Source: Methylobacterium sp. Leaf465
Lineage (GTDB): Bacteria; Pseudomonadota; Alphaproteobacteria; Rhizobiales; Beijerinckiaceae
NCBI RefSeq assembly: GCF_001424705.1
Contig: NZ_LMRA01000001.1
Coordinates: 151,608 to 215,607 of the forward strand
Direction: 5' to 3'
Length of the DNA: 64,000 nucleotides
How positions within the stretch are numbered: position 1 is the first letter of the stretch; each line of letters starts with the position of its first letter. This document shows positions 8,501-18,377 of this stretch, in pieces. The notes under the pieces were generated by a model, which had not been told where the DNA came from, made no database searches, and saw nothing but the letters and a program-made list of their open reading frames with translations. A program made the translations under genes and the position numbers.

Positions 8501-9814
8501 ATGAAGGCCGACGAGGTCAAGCAGACCGACCGCGTGCGGGGGGTGATCGATATCGCCCTGCGTTCCCTGCCGGATCTGCGCCGCAACGCCGAAACGGTCG
8601 ATCCCGTTTCGCGGAGCCGCGTCCCGGCCCTCCTGCGCCGGGCGCAGGAGCGGCTGGACTGGCGCCAGCTCCCGGGCCTGCGGCCGCCGCCGAGCAAGCC
8701 GAAGAATCTGGTCGGCAGTCTTTTGCGCCAGTTCGGCGTCTTCGTCCTGCTGCCGACGGTCCTGGCGGGGATCTATTTCTACGCCTTCGCGGCCGATCAG
8801 TACGTGGCCGTGTCGCAATTCGCCGTGCGCGGTAATGTCGAGCCGATGGAAGAAAGCTCGGGCGGGCAGTTCTCCGACCTGATCATGAAGCACAACAGCC
8901 AGGACAGCTTCATCATCCGGGACTTCGTCGAGAGCCGCGCCATCGTCGCCAAGATGGAAGAGAGCCTCCACATCTCGCAGATGTTCTCGCGGCCGGAAGC
9001 GGATTTCTGGACGCGCTACCGGGTCGATCAGTCCATGGAGGAACTGGTCAAGTACTGGAACAAGCATGTCGGGACGCGGATCGAGGTGCTCTCCGGCATC
9101 ATCACGCTGAGCGTGCGCGCCTTCACGCCGGAGGATGCCCTGGCGATCAATCGCGGGGTCGTGGCGCGAAGCGAAGCGCTCATCAACGACATCTCCCGCC
9201 GAGCCCAGGCCGACATGGTCAAGCATGCGGAGGCCGAGGCGACGAAGGCGCAGGAGCGCCTGCGCAACGCCCACATGGCGCTCCAGGTCTTCCGGAATCG
9301 CTGGGGCATCATCGATCCGGCCAAGGCCGCCGAGTCCACCCTGACGACGATCGGCACGCTGCGGAAGGACCGGCTCAAGGCCGAGTCCGACCTCGCGGTC
9401 CTGCGCGGCTCCAATCTCGACGAGAAGTCCCGCAGCATCCAGAACCTGGCGTCCACCGTCGCGGCCCTCGATCAGCAGATCCAGAAGCTGACCGACCAGC
9501 TCACCAGCGACGGCCTGTCGGGCTCGAACGCCGCGAACAACATGACCCGCGCGCTCCTCGAATACGAGGGCCTGCAGGTCGAGCGCGTCATCGCCACCAA
9601 GCTCAACGAATCCGCGAACCTGATGGTGGACCGGGCCCGCATCGCTGCCAACAAGCAGCAGATCTACCTGGCAACGTTCGTCGAACCGGCCCTGCCCGAC
9701 GATTCGATCTTCCCGCAGCGCGGCTACAGCATCATGGTCGTCTTCTTCGGGTGCCTGGTGGTCTGGAGCTCGATCGCCCTCATCCTCGCGGGCGTCAACG
9801 ATCAGCGCCTCTAG
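8501..9814 (+). CDS. KpsE/BexC/CtrB-type polysaccharide export inner-membrane protein
   Basis: 437 residues. A basic cytoplasmic head of about 70 residues is followed by a membrane helix (about 75-96), a long periplasmic region rich in coiled coil (about 230-345) and a second membrane helix near the C-terminus (about 405-428). The segment after helix one (ADQYVAVSQFAVRG) is the family signature of capsule export proteins in the Wzz superfamily. GGAAAT precedes the ATG. Such proteins pair with an ABC transporter and an outer-membrane Wza-like porin, but neither is in the neighbouring sequence, so it may act with a distant locus. Confidence 0.85.
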   Translation: MKADEVKQTDRVRGVIDIALRSLPDLRRNAETVDPVSRSRVPALLRRAQERLDWRQLPGLRPPPSKPKNLVGSLLRQFGVFVLLPTVLAGIYFYAFAADQYVAVSQFAVRGNVEPMEESSGGQFSDLIMKHNSQDSFIIRDFVESRAIVAKMEESLHISQMFSRPEADFWTRYRVDQSMEELVKYWNKHVGTRIEVLSGIITLSVRAFTPEDALAINRGVVARSEALINDISRRAQADMVKHAEAEATKAQERLRNAHMALQVFRNRWGIIDPAKAAESTLTTIGTLRKDRLKAESDLAVLRGSNLDEKSRSIQNLASTVAALDQQIQKLTDQLTSDGLSGSNAANNMTRALLEYEGLQVERVIATKLNESANLMVDRARIAANKQQIYLATFVEPALPDDSIFPQRGYSIMVVFFGCLVVWSSIALILAGVNDQRL

Positions 9815-9815
9815 A

Positions 9816-9860
9816 GTTTGTCAGGGATCGGTGGAAACCTGCTATCCTGAGAAGACAAAC
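9816..9860. repeat. Dispersed hairpin repeat, copy 1 (possible terminator)
   Basis: The arms GTTTGTC (9816-9822) and GACAAAC (9854-9860) are perfect complements, with an inner AGGAT-type stem and a GGAAACC loop segment. It begins two bases after the stop codon of the export gene. A clearly related hairpin sits just after lipB (50493-50537). The position right after two unrelated genes fits a transcription-ending or 3'-stabilising element. Confidence 0.7.
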
Positions 9861-9950
9861 GACAGAAGAGACATCGAGCGTCTGCCGGGTTCAGGATGAA
9901 CCCGACGGACTCCAGCCCGTCCCACGCCCCGGTCGTTCCCGCCAGCACGC

Positions 9951-10229
9951 ATGTCCGAATTCACCGATCTCATCGCCCGCGCGGTCAATCCCGCCATGTC
10001 CCGCACGGAGCGGGAAGCGGTCTACAGCGTCGTCAAGCAGGCGGTCGAGCGCTTGCAGGCCCGCGACGGCCTGGAGGCGAACGATCCGCGCAGCGCGCTG
10101 CAGCAGCATCTCGTCGAGGAGACGATCCGCGACGTCGAAGCCGACATCGCCCGGTTCCATTCGATGGAGAAGCTCGAGCGCGCCCACGAGGCCCAGATGG
10201 CCGCCGAGCGCGCCAACAACGGCCGCTGA
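9951..10229 (+). CDS. Small helical protein, unknown function
   Basis: 92 residues, not recognised. It reads as almost entirely helical and charged (REAVYSVVKQAVERLQAR, EETIRDVEADIARFHSMEKLERAHEAQ), without membrane segment, signal peptide or cysteine. No good ribosome site precedes ATG 9951, which lowers confidence in the exact start. It lies between the polysaccharide-export gene and the flagellar regulator flbD, which faces it. Confidence 0.65.
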   Translation: MSEFTDLIARAVNPAMSRTEREAVYSVVKQAVERLQARDGLEANDPRSALQQHLVEETIRDVEADIARFHSMEKLERAHEAQMAAERANNGR

Positions 10230-10271
10230 GGTCGGCCCGTCGGGGCGACCCGGGCTTTTCAGCTCCCGCGA

Positions 10272-11639
<1,368 letters not shown>

Positions 11640-11704
11640 GGCTCAGGGTCTCCGTCAGGGTCGGCTTCGCGCGGGGGGCGCGGCAGCCGGGAAGGCGAGG
11701 GGGG

Positions 11705-12049
11705 TCAGTGGTCGCTCTTGATGATCTCGGTCATCGTGACGCCGAGGCGATCCTCGACGAGCACCACCTCGCCGCGCGCCACGAGGCGGTTGTTCACGAA
11801 GATGTCGATGGCCTCGCCGACCTTGCGGTCGAGCTCGAGCACGGCGCCGGGCTGAAGCCGGAGCAGGTCGCCGATCGGCATGCGCGAGGAGCCGAGCACC
11901 GCCGAGACCACCACCGGCACGTCGAAGACCTGCTCCAGGTCGGCGGCGCTCTTGGGCGTGGTGGGCGTCTCGCGGATCGACTCGGTGCCGAGGCCGTCGA
12001 AGGAGGCATCCAAGCCGTTGAGCTGGGGCAGGCTGAAATCGTCGGACAT
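11705..12049 (-). CDS. fliN: Flagellar motor switch protein FliN
   Basis: 114 residues from ATG 12049. The SpoA/FliN core fills the C-terminal 80 residues (DVPVVVSAVLGSSRMPIGDLLRLQPGAVLEL, then VARGEVVLVEDRLGVTMTEI). FliN forms the lower C-ring with FliM and FliG and docks FliH. The N-terminal 35 residues are a short acidic leader. It lies between fliH and flbD on the same strand. A second, separate SpoA protein is found at 49380-49742. Confidence 0.93.
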   Translation of the reverse strand: MSDDFSLPQLNGLDASFDGLGTESIRETPTTPKSAADLEQVFDVPVVVSAVLGSSRMPIGDLLRLQPGAVLELDRKVGEAIDIFVNNRLVARGEVVLVEDRLGVTMTEIIKSDH

Positions 12050-12089
12050 GCGGAGGTTTCTCGGGCTGAGTTCGGGTCGGGCGGTCGGT

Positions 12090-12689
12090 TCAGGCTGGAA
12101 GTCCGAGGGCGGAGAGCACCGCGGCTTCGATCTGGGCCCGGTCCCGGACGACGCCGCCATCGGCCCATTCCATGCGGGCATCGCCCGGCGCGAGATCGGG
12201 CTCGCCGAGGACCACGAGGCGGCCCTCGAAGCCGCGCTCGCGGGCGAGCCGCTTCACCAGGGCCTCGGAGTCGTCGACCAGGCTCTCGTGCACCCGGACG
12301 ACGAGGTGGGGGACGCCGCGCAGGTGCTGGAGCGCGGCGCGGGCCGCGTCGCCGATCGCCGCCAGGGGCTGCGCGTCCAGGGCCTCGCCGGCGATCTTGC
12401 GGGCGAGCAGGATGGCGAAGTCGAGGGCCTCGTCCTCGCGCGCCTGGTCCCGGGCGTCCGATTGCCCGATCAGGCCCGCCGCCGCGAGGCCCACCCGGGT
12501 GAGGGCGTCGGACAGGCGCGCCTGGATCTGCTGCTCGGCCAGGGCCTGGCCCTCGCGCAGGCCGCGCGCGTAGCCCTCGGCCTCGGCGCGCGCCACGGTC
12601 TCCGCCAGGGCGGCCGCCTCCTTGGCGGCGACCGGATTGTCGGGCCGGGGCCGGAAGTCGGTGTCGAAGAGGAAGCGGCGCGCGTTCAA
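12090..12689 (-). CDS. fliH: Flagellar export ATPase regulator FliH
   Basis: 199 residues starting at TTG 12689, which overlaps the fliG stop codon (TTGA). Upstream in-frame residues are only the out-of-frame shadow of fliG, so the TTG is preferred. The protein opens with NARRFLFDTDF, then an Ala/Glu-rich helix and the FliH C-terminal domain (DFAILLARKIAGEAL, LVVRVHESL). FliH holds the export ATPase FliI and links it to FliN. Translational coupling to fliG is likely. Confidence 0.85.
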   Translation of the reverse strand: MNARRFLFDTDFRPRPDNPVAAKEAAALAETVARAEAEGYARGLREGQALAEQQIQARLSDALTRVGLAAAGLIGQSDARDQAREDEALDFAILLARKIAGEALDAQPLAAIGDAARAALQHLRGVPHLVVRVHESLVDDSEALVKRLARERGFEGRLVVLGEPDLAPGDARMEWADGGVVRDRAQIEAAVLSALGLPA

Positions 12690-13738
12690 TAGACCAGCTC
12701 CTCCTCGCCGCTCGACTTGGCGATCATGATCTCGCCCTTCTCGGCGAGTTCCTTGGCCAGCTCGGTCATCTTGGCCTGCGCCTCGTCGACGTCCTTCAGG
12801 CGGATCGGGCCGAGGGAGCCCATCTCGTCGGTGATGTTCTTGGCCGCGCGGGTGGACATGTTCTTCAGGAAGAAGTTGCGCACCCGGTCGTCGGCGCCCT
12901 TCAGGGCCCGGCACAGGGTCTCGTTGTCGACCTTGCGCAGGAGGGTCTGGACGCTGCCGGCATCGAGCTTCAGCAGGTCCTCGAAGGTGAACATCAGCTG
13001 GCGGATCTTCTTGGCCGAGCCGCGATTGGCCTGGTCGAGGGCGGTGAGGAAGCGGCCTTCCGTCTGCCGGTCGAAGGCGTTGAAGACGTCGGCCATCAGC
13101 TCGTGGGCGTCGCGCCGCGTGGTCTGCGCGATGGTCGACACGAACTCGACCCGCAGGGTCTCCTCGATGTGGCGCAGGGCCTCCTTCTGCACCGTCTCCA
13201 TCCGCAGCATCCGGTTCAGGACGTCGATGGCGAAGTCCTCGGGGAGGATGGTGAGCACCCGGGCCGCGTAATCCGAGCGCACCTTGGAGAGCACCACCGC
13301 GACGGTCTGCGGGTACTCGTTGCGCAGGAAGGAGGCGAGGATCTCGGGATCGATCTGGGTCAGGCTCGCCCAGACGCGCTTGCCCGAGGCGCCCTTGATC
13401 TCCGCCATGATCGAGGAGACCTGCTCGGACGGGAAGATCTTGAGGAGCAGGGATTCCGTCCGCTCGAAGTTCGAGGTGATACCGCCGCCGGAGGACAGGC
13501 GGGACACGAAGTCGACGATGAGCTTCTCGACCGTCTCGGCCTCGAGGGAGCCCAGCTGCACCATGGCGTGCGAGACGAGCTTCACCTCGTCCTCGTCGAG
13601 CATCTGCCAGATCGGCGCGCCCTCGCTCTCCCCGAGGAGGAGCAGGAGCGCGGCGGCGCGCTGGGCCCCGGTCATGGCGCCGAAGGCGCCGTTGCCGCCC
13701 TTGGCGAGTTCCGCCTGGAGGTTCAATCCCGAGGACAT
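12686..13738 (-). CDS. fliG: Flagellar motor switch protein FliG
   Basis: 350 residues with all three FliG domains. The N-terminal part contacts FliF, the middle part has the family segment FLRNEYPQTVAVVLSK, and the C-terminal torque domain has MFTFEDLLKLDAGSVQTLLRKVD and the charged helix that meets MotA (LKGADDRVRNFFLKNMSTRAAKNI). The length is typical. It lies between fliF and fliH and overlaps the latter by four bases. Confidence 0.96.
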   Translation of the reverse strand: MSSGLNLQAELAKGGNGAFGAMTGAQRAAALLLLLGESEGAPIWQMLDEDEVKLVSHAMVQLGSLEAETVEKLIVDFVSRLSSGGGITSNFERTESLLLKIFPSEQVSSIMAEIKGASGKRVWASLTQIDPEILASFLRNEYPQTVAVVLSKVRSDYAARVLTILPEDFAIDVLNRMLRMETVQKEALRHIEETLRVEFVSTIAQTTRRDAHELMADVFNAFDRQTEGRFLTALDQANRGSAKKIRQLMFTFEDLLKLDAGSVQTLLRKVDNETLCRALKGADDRVRNFFLKNMSTRAAKNITDEMGSLGPIRLKDVDEAQAKMTELAKELAEKGEIMIAKSSGEEELVY

Positions 13739-13780
13739 GGTCTCAACGCCTCACGGTGGGGAGGGGGGACAGGACGCGCA

Positions 13781-15406
13781 TCAGCTCTCGTGAATCCAGT
13801 TGCGGAGCACTTCCACGGTCTCGCTCGGGCTGGCGCGGACCATGTCGACCACGCGCTGGACGGTCTCGGCCTGGACCTTGCCGTTGAGCTGGGCGAAATC
13901 CACGAGGCGGGCGGTCGGGTTGTCGGGCGCCACCATCAGCGCCTCGCCGCCCGCCACCGCTCCGGCCGCTCCGGCGCCCGAGACCAGGGCGATCTGGATC
14001 GGCTCCGAGGCCAGCACCTTCTTCAGGAGCGGGCGCACCACCGCCATCAGGACGATCAGGGTCAGCATCGTCAGCACGCCGAGTTCGACGATCCGCATGA
14101 TCTCCTCCTTGGAGGGAGAGAGCAGCGACTGGACCAGGGACGGCTCGGCGAATTCGGCCGGGACGGGCGTCTCGGCGAAGCGGAGGTTCACCACCTCGAC
14201 CTGATCGCCGCGCGCCTTGTCGAAGCCGATGGCCGAGCGCACCAGGGCGGCGATGCGGTCGACCTCGGCGACCGGGCGGGCCTGGTAGACGGGCTTGCCG
14301 TCCGGGCCGGGCACGTAGGCGCCGTCCACCACCACCGCCACGGAGAGGCGCTTGATCCGGCCGCCTTCGGCGACCTCGGTCTTGGTCACCCGGGAGATCT
14401 CGTAATTCGTGGTCTCCTCGTTCTTGTTCGTGGAATCCTTCTGGGTCGGTGTCTGGCCGGGCTGATTGGCGCCCGGGAGCTCGTTGCCGACGCTGACCGC
14501 GCCCTCGGCACCGCCCGTCAGCGAATTCTCGGTGCGGGTCTGGGTCGAGCGCACCACCCGGCTCTCGGGGTCGAAGCTCTCGGACCGGCTCTCGATGCGG
14601 TTCAGGTCGAGCTCGGCGCTGACCTGGATGCGGGCGCGCCCGGCGCCGACGATGCCGGCGACGATCTCCTCGATCTGCGCGCGCAGGCGGCGCTCGATGC
14701 CGACCTGCTTCTCCTCCATGCCGGCGCCGGTCTCGGCCTCGGCCCCGCGGGCGCCATCCGCGAGCAGGCGCCCGCGCTCGTCGACGATGGAGACCCGCTC
14801 CGGCTTCAGGCCCTCGACGGCGGAGGCCGCGAGGTGGCGGATGGCGCGCACCTGGGAGGGGTCGAGGTCGCCCATCAGCTTGAGCACGATGGCGGCGCTC
14901 GGCATCTCCCGGTCGCGCTCGAACAGCCGTCGCTCGGGGATCACGAGGTGGACGCGCGCCGCCTGGACCCGCCCGATGGCGCGGATGGAGCGGGACAGTT
15001 CGCCCTCCAGGGCGCGCAGGTGGTTCACGTTCTGGACGAAGTTGGTGGACGAGAAGGCGTCGCCCTTGTCGAAGATCTCGTAGCCGACGCCGGCGGCGCT
15101 CGGCAGGCCCTTGCCGGCGAGGTCCATGCGCAGGCGGGGCAGGTCGGCCCGGGGGGCGAGGATGGTCTGGCCCGCGTCGCCCTTGGTCTCGTACTTGATG
15201 CCGCGCGCGTCGAGGTCACGGATCACGGCCGAGGAATCCGACATCGACAGGTCCGCGAAGAGCACGCCCATGTCGGGCTTCGAGACACGCAGGATCACGA
15301 AGGCGAAGAAGCCGATCAGCGTCATCGTGACGGCGGCCATTGCGGCCAGGCGCGCCGGGCCCAACTTGGTCACGAGGTCGAGGACCGGTTTCACGACGCG
15401 ACGCAC
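13781..15406 (-). CDS. fliF: Flagellar MS-ring protein FliF
   Basis: 541 residues. A first membrane helix (about 18-40), the YscJ/FliF domain (about 45-220), a disordered periplasmic loop rich in Thr/Asn/Gln, and a second membrane helix (about 440-462) before the cytoplasmic FliG-binding tail. FliF multimers form the MS ring, the first-built base of the flagellum. It is the first gene of the fliF-fliG-fliH-fliN-flbD run, and a CtrA-like box lies about 60 bases upstream. Confidence 0.95.
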   Translation of the reverse strand: MRRVVKPVLDLVTKLGPARLAAMAAVTMTLIGFFAFVILRVSKPDMGVLFADLSMSDSSAVIRDLDARGIKYETKGDAGQTILAPRADLPRLRMDLAGKGLPSAAGVGYEIFDKGDAFSSTNFVQNVNHLRALEGELSRSIRAIGRVQAARVHLVIPERRLFERDREMPSAAIVLKLMGDLDPSQVRAIRHLAASAVEGLKPERVSIVDERGRLLADGARGAEAETGAGMEEKQVGIERRLRAQIEEIVAGIVGAGRARIQVSAELDLNRIESRSESFDPESRVVRSTQTRTENSLTGGAEGAVSVGNELPGANQPGQTPTQKDSTNKNEETTNYEISRVTKTEVAEGGRIKRLSVAVVVDGAYVPGPDGKPVYQARPVAEVDRIAALVRSAIGFDKARGDQVEVVNLRFAETPVPAEFAEPSLVQSLLSPSKEEIMRIVELGVLTMLTLIVLMAVVRPLLKKVLASEPIQIALVSGAGAAGAVAGGEALMVAPDNPTARLVDFAQLNGKVQAETVQRVVDMVRASPSETVEVLRNWIHES

Positions 15407-15467
15407 CCACCCGAGACGCGGCGCCGGACTGCCGGCACCCGCTCGGCAAAATTTGCCTGGGTCGTGG

Positions 15468-15483
15468 TTAGCGTCGAGTTAAC
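15468..15483 (-). promoter_or_regulatory. CtrA-like binding box upstream of fliF
   Basis: TTAG-CGTCGAG-TTAAC matches the CtrA consensus TTAA-N7-TTAAC in all but one defined position, with the exact 7-base spacer. It lies 62 bases upstream of the fliF start. CtrA control of class II flagellar genes is known in Caulobacter; here it is inferred from the motif and place only. Confidence 0.55.
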
Positions 15484-15620
15484 GATCCTGAACGAAGGGG
15501 TGTCGGCGCCACCCGGGAAGACCGCAAAACGCGAAAGCCGCGCCCGGGTGAGGGGACGCGGCTTCCGGGTTCGGGAGGGGCGGCGACGGGGTCCGACGGA
15601 GACCCCGGCCATCGCCCGGC

Positions 15621-15896
15621 TCAGTGGCGGTAGTGCTGGATGCGCGTGGTGCGCAGGCCGGCCAGACCGTGCTGATCGATGGAGAACTGCCAGCTCAGGA
15701 ACTCCTCGGTGGTGAGGGTGTAGCGCTGGCAGGCCTCTTCGAGGCTGAGCAATCCGCCTCTGACGGCGGCGACCACTTCGGCCTTGCGACGGATCACCCA
15801 TCGCCGGGTCGTGGTCGGCGGAAGGTCCGCGATGGTTAACGGACTTCCATCAGGCCCGATGACGTACTTAACTCTCGGGCGGCTTGGTTCGGTCAT
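15621..15896 (-). CDS. sciP: CtrA inhibitor SciP (DUF1153)
   Basis: 91 residues from ATG 15896, the start that gives the family opening MTEPSRPRVKYVIGPDGSPL. SciP binds CtrA at promoters and blocks RNA polymerase recruitment, shaping cell-cycle timing of flagellar and other genes. The conserved helix-turn-helix core is seen as RRWVIRRKAEVVAAVRGGLLS followed by LTTEEFLSWQ and a basic end. A longer frame from 15950 adds 18 residues without family support. It sits between fliF and flgD, as in related genomes. Confidence 0.93.
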   Translation of the reverse strand: MTEPSRPRVKYVIGPDGSPLTIADLPPTTTRRWVIRRKAEVVAAVRGGLLSLEEACQRYTLTTEEFLSWQFSIDQHGLAGLRTTRIQHYRH

Positions 15897-15950
15897 GATA
15901 CGCTCTACAACTCGACTGACCTGTCGAGATTGGAAGCTACTTGTGCCCAC

Positions 15951-15965
15951 TTAAGATATCTTGAA
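15951..15965 (-). promoter_or_regulatory. CtrA-like binding box upstream of sciP
   Basis: TTAA-GATATCT-TGAA has the CtrA spacing and one mismatch to TTAA-N7-TTAA. It lies 55 bases upstream of the sciP start codon. In Caulobacter sciP is itself activated by CtrA, so the position makes sense; the call is motif-based. Confidence 0.5.
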
Positions 15966-15997
15966 GCGGATCGTTCGCATTGGATTCGCCCTGTTCG

Positions 15998-16672
15998 TCA
16001 TGTGGACAACCCGGCGCCGATGTCCTGAACGGTGGAGACCGGAACCCGTGATTTGCCGACCATCAGCACCGGCTCCGAGCCGCTGAGATCGACGCTGTCG
16101 ACGGTCCCGCTCACCTTGGTGTCGACCGTGACCTTCGCCCCCGTGGCGTCCACGGCATCGACCTTGATCGCGTAGGTCCCGTTGGGCGCGGTGAAGCCGC
16201 TGGACGAGCGGCCGTCCCAGGTGAAGGCCTGTTCGCCCGCGGTGAGGGCCTTGGTCTGCGTCGCCACCACGTTGCCCTTGGCGTCGCTGATCGTCATCGT
16301 CGCCTGCTTGGCCGCCCGCGCCGGCGTCAGGGTCCAGCTCGCGGCGCCGTCCTTGAGGGCCGTGGATTTGCCGTCCGCCGTGATCGTCTGGCCGATGAAG
16401 CCCGTGGCCGAGGCGGCGCTCGACGACTTCGCATTGCTCAGGATCGAGTCCAGGCGGTCGTTGGACTTCAGCTGCTGCTCCACGCCGGCATACTGCACCA
16501 GTTGCTGGGTGAACTGGTTGGTGTCCATCGGGTCGAGGGGATTCTGGTTCTTCAGCTGCGTGGTCAGCAGCGTCAGAAACTGGGTGAAATTCCCGGCGAG
16601 CTCCTGCTGCGAGGTCTTGGTCGTTCCGCTCGACGCGGTGGTACTCGAAGCGCCGGTGATGCCTGAAGCCAT
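15998..16672 (-). CDS. flgD: Flagellar hook assembly scaffold FlgD
   Basis: 224 residues. The N-terminal FlgD signature is complete (LAGNFTQFLTLLTTQLKNQNPLDPMDTNQFTQQLVQYAGVEQQL, residues about 25-70), followed by the FlgD Tudor-like and FLG-type domains (FTWDGRSSSGFTAPNGTYAIKV). FlgD caps the growing hook and leaves after hook completion. It lies 11 bases downstream of fliK on the same strand, and together they form a hook-length unit. Confidence 0.94.
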   Translation of the reverse strand: MASGITGASSTTASSGTTKTSQQELAGNFTQFLTLLTTQLKNQNPLDPMDTNQFTQQLVQYAGVEQQLKSNDRLDSILSNAKSSSAASATGFIGQTITADGKSTALKDGAASWTLTPARAAKQATMTISDAKGNVVATQTKALTAGEQAFTWDGRSSSGFTAPNGTYAIKVDAVDATGAKVTVDTKVSGTVDSVDLSGSEPVLMVGKSRVPVSTVQDIGAGLST

Positions 16673-16683
16673 GATCGGGTTCC

Positions 16684-18102
16684 TCAGATGCGGATGTCGA
16701 TGCCGAGGAGGGCGCCGTAACGGCGCATCGGAACGGCGGCGAGGGAAGTCGGATCGGGTGTGTCGGCACGGGCGCTCCGGCCCGTCTCGGACCGCTGCCC
16801 ATCGGAACCGGCGCCGCTCTGTCGGTCGTCGGACGGACCGTCTCCACGGAGCGAGAGGTTGATGCTGCCGTCGCCGGGATTCAGGCCGGCCTGGGCCAGG
16901 GCCTGCTGCAGGTTGCCGGCGTCGCGCTGCAGCAGCGCCAGGGTCTCGGGGCGGTCGACGACCAGACGCGCCTGGACCGCGCCGGTCTCCTTGTCGATGT
17001 CGAGGTTGACGTCGATGCGGCCGAGATCCTTCGGATCGAGGCGAATCTCGAACTGGTTGCTGCCCGCGAGGGAGCGCAGGCCGATCGTCATCGGCACGGC
17101 GCCGAGGGGCACCGGCGCCGGTGCGGGCGCGCCCGGCGCGCCGGGGGCGACCGCCTCCGCTGCCTTCGCGGGCGCCGGCGCGGGCGCCGCCGGGGCGGCG
17201 GGCGTCAGGTCGGTGCGGGCGGCGGCGTCCGAGGCCGGGGCGAGGGCGGCGGCGAGATCGCCCTGCGGCTTGCCGTTGCCCGGCTCACCGCTCTCGGACC
17301 CGTCGCCACGGCCGGCGGGCGCCTGGACCTGCAGGCCGGGTAGCCCCCGGGCCGCGCTCCCGTCGTGGTTCGTGCCCACGGCCACGACCGGCGCAGCGGT
17401 CCCGGACGCATCGGCGGGAACCGCGCCGCCGGGGCCGGCCGCCGCGGCGCCCTGCGCGGCGGAAGCCAGGGCGGTGGGCGGTGGGGCAGTCGGCAGAAGC
17501 AGGATCGGCGTCGCGGTTCCGGCCTGCGCGGTGGCCTCGGTCTTCTCCGACGGGTCGGCGGAGGCGGCTTCCCCAGCCGTCGTGGCGCCGGTGGCTGCGT
17601 CGCTCTCGGCCGGCGCGGTCGTGTCCTGGCGCGCGCTCGCCCCGGGTGATGCGTTCGTCGCGTCGCGCGGGCCCCGCGCCGCGTCCGATGCTCCGGGACG
17701 GGCGGGATCGCGTCCGCCGCGGGCCTCGGCGCCGGCCGCGCCCGTCCTGTTGCTGCCCGCCTTCGCCCCGTCCGCCTTCACCCCCTCCGCCTTGGCCCCG
17801 TCCGCCTTGAGCGCGCGCGCCTCGACCTGACGCGCCTCGGCCGCGGCCTTCGCGGTGTCGCGGGCCTGCGCCGCCTCGCGGTTCGCCGCCGCGTCGTTGG
17901 CCCGTTGGGAGGCGATCCGGTCGCTGCGGGCATCGGCCGCCGCACGGTCGTCCCGGGCATGGGCCTCCGCGGCCCGCGGACGAGGGTCGGGCGCGGGCGC
18001 GTCGAGCCGGAAGGTGGTGGCGGCCGATCCCCGCGACGGAACCGCGCCCGGCGAAGCCGTGCGCCGGGATAGTGCGTTCCAATCGATCGATGAGACGGCC
18101 AT
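16684..18102 (-). CDS. fliK: Flagellar hook-length control protein FliK
   Basis: 472 residues from ATG 18102. About three quarters of the protein is Ala/Pro/Asp-rich low-complexity sequence, as expected for the stretched molecular ruler. The conserved C-terminal Flg_hook domain follows (QFEIRLDPKDLGRIDVNLDI, ARLVVDRPETLALLQRD, LNPGDGSINLSLRG). The extension upstream to 18282 runs through the divergent promoter region and is not used. It heads the fliK-flgD pair and faces mnmA. Confidence 0.88.
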   Translation of the reverse strand: MAVSSIDWNALSRRTASPGAVPSRGSAATTFRLDAPAPDPRPRAAEAHARDDRAAADARSDRIASQRANDAAANREAAQARDTAKAAAEARQVEARALKADGAKAEGVKADGAKAGSNRTGAAGAEARGGRDPARPGASDAARGPRDATNASPGASARQDTTAPAESDAATGATTAGEAASADPSEKTEATAQAGTATPILLLPTAPPPTALASAAQGAAAAGPGGAVPADASGTAAPVVAVGTNHDGSAARGLPGLQVQAPAGRGDGSESGEPGNGKPQGDLAAALAPASDAAARTDLTPAAPAAPAPAPAKAAEAVAPGAPGAPAPAPVPLGAVPMTIGLRSLAGSNQFEIRLDPKDLGRIDVNLDIDKETGAVQARLVVDRPETLALLQRDAGNLQQALAQAGLNPGDGSINLSLRGDGPSDDRQSGAGSDGQRSETGRSARADTPDPTSLAAVPMRRYGALLGIDIRI

Positions 18103-18377
18103 GGGCGACAATCCTCTCCGCCGCATCCCTCCGCAAGGTGCGGGCCAGCGCGCGCGGAACGCAAGCCACTGTACAGAAAAGTCTTTTTCTCTGAGACCCC
18201 GTCCCGCGCCGGTGCAAGGGGGCAAATCCTGCCGGGCGCCCGGCAGCTTTGGCCCGACCGCCGCCGCCATGCGCGGGGACACACCCGGCGCACCGGCCTC
18301 CCTGGAACTCGCGCCCGAGGATGGCTATAGACTCACGCGCGGGGCCGGACCGGTCCCTCCCGGCACAGTCTGGCGCG

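Noticed and set aside
13103..15715. An 870-residue plus-strand open frame opposite fliG and fliF
   Set aside because: It is the GC-rich antisense shadow of two clear flagellar genes and has repetitive His/Arg/Gly/Asp composition.
18103..18282. N-terminal extension of FliK
   Set aside because: The region is the shared upstream area with mnmA and lacks coding character; ATG 18102 fits better.
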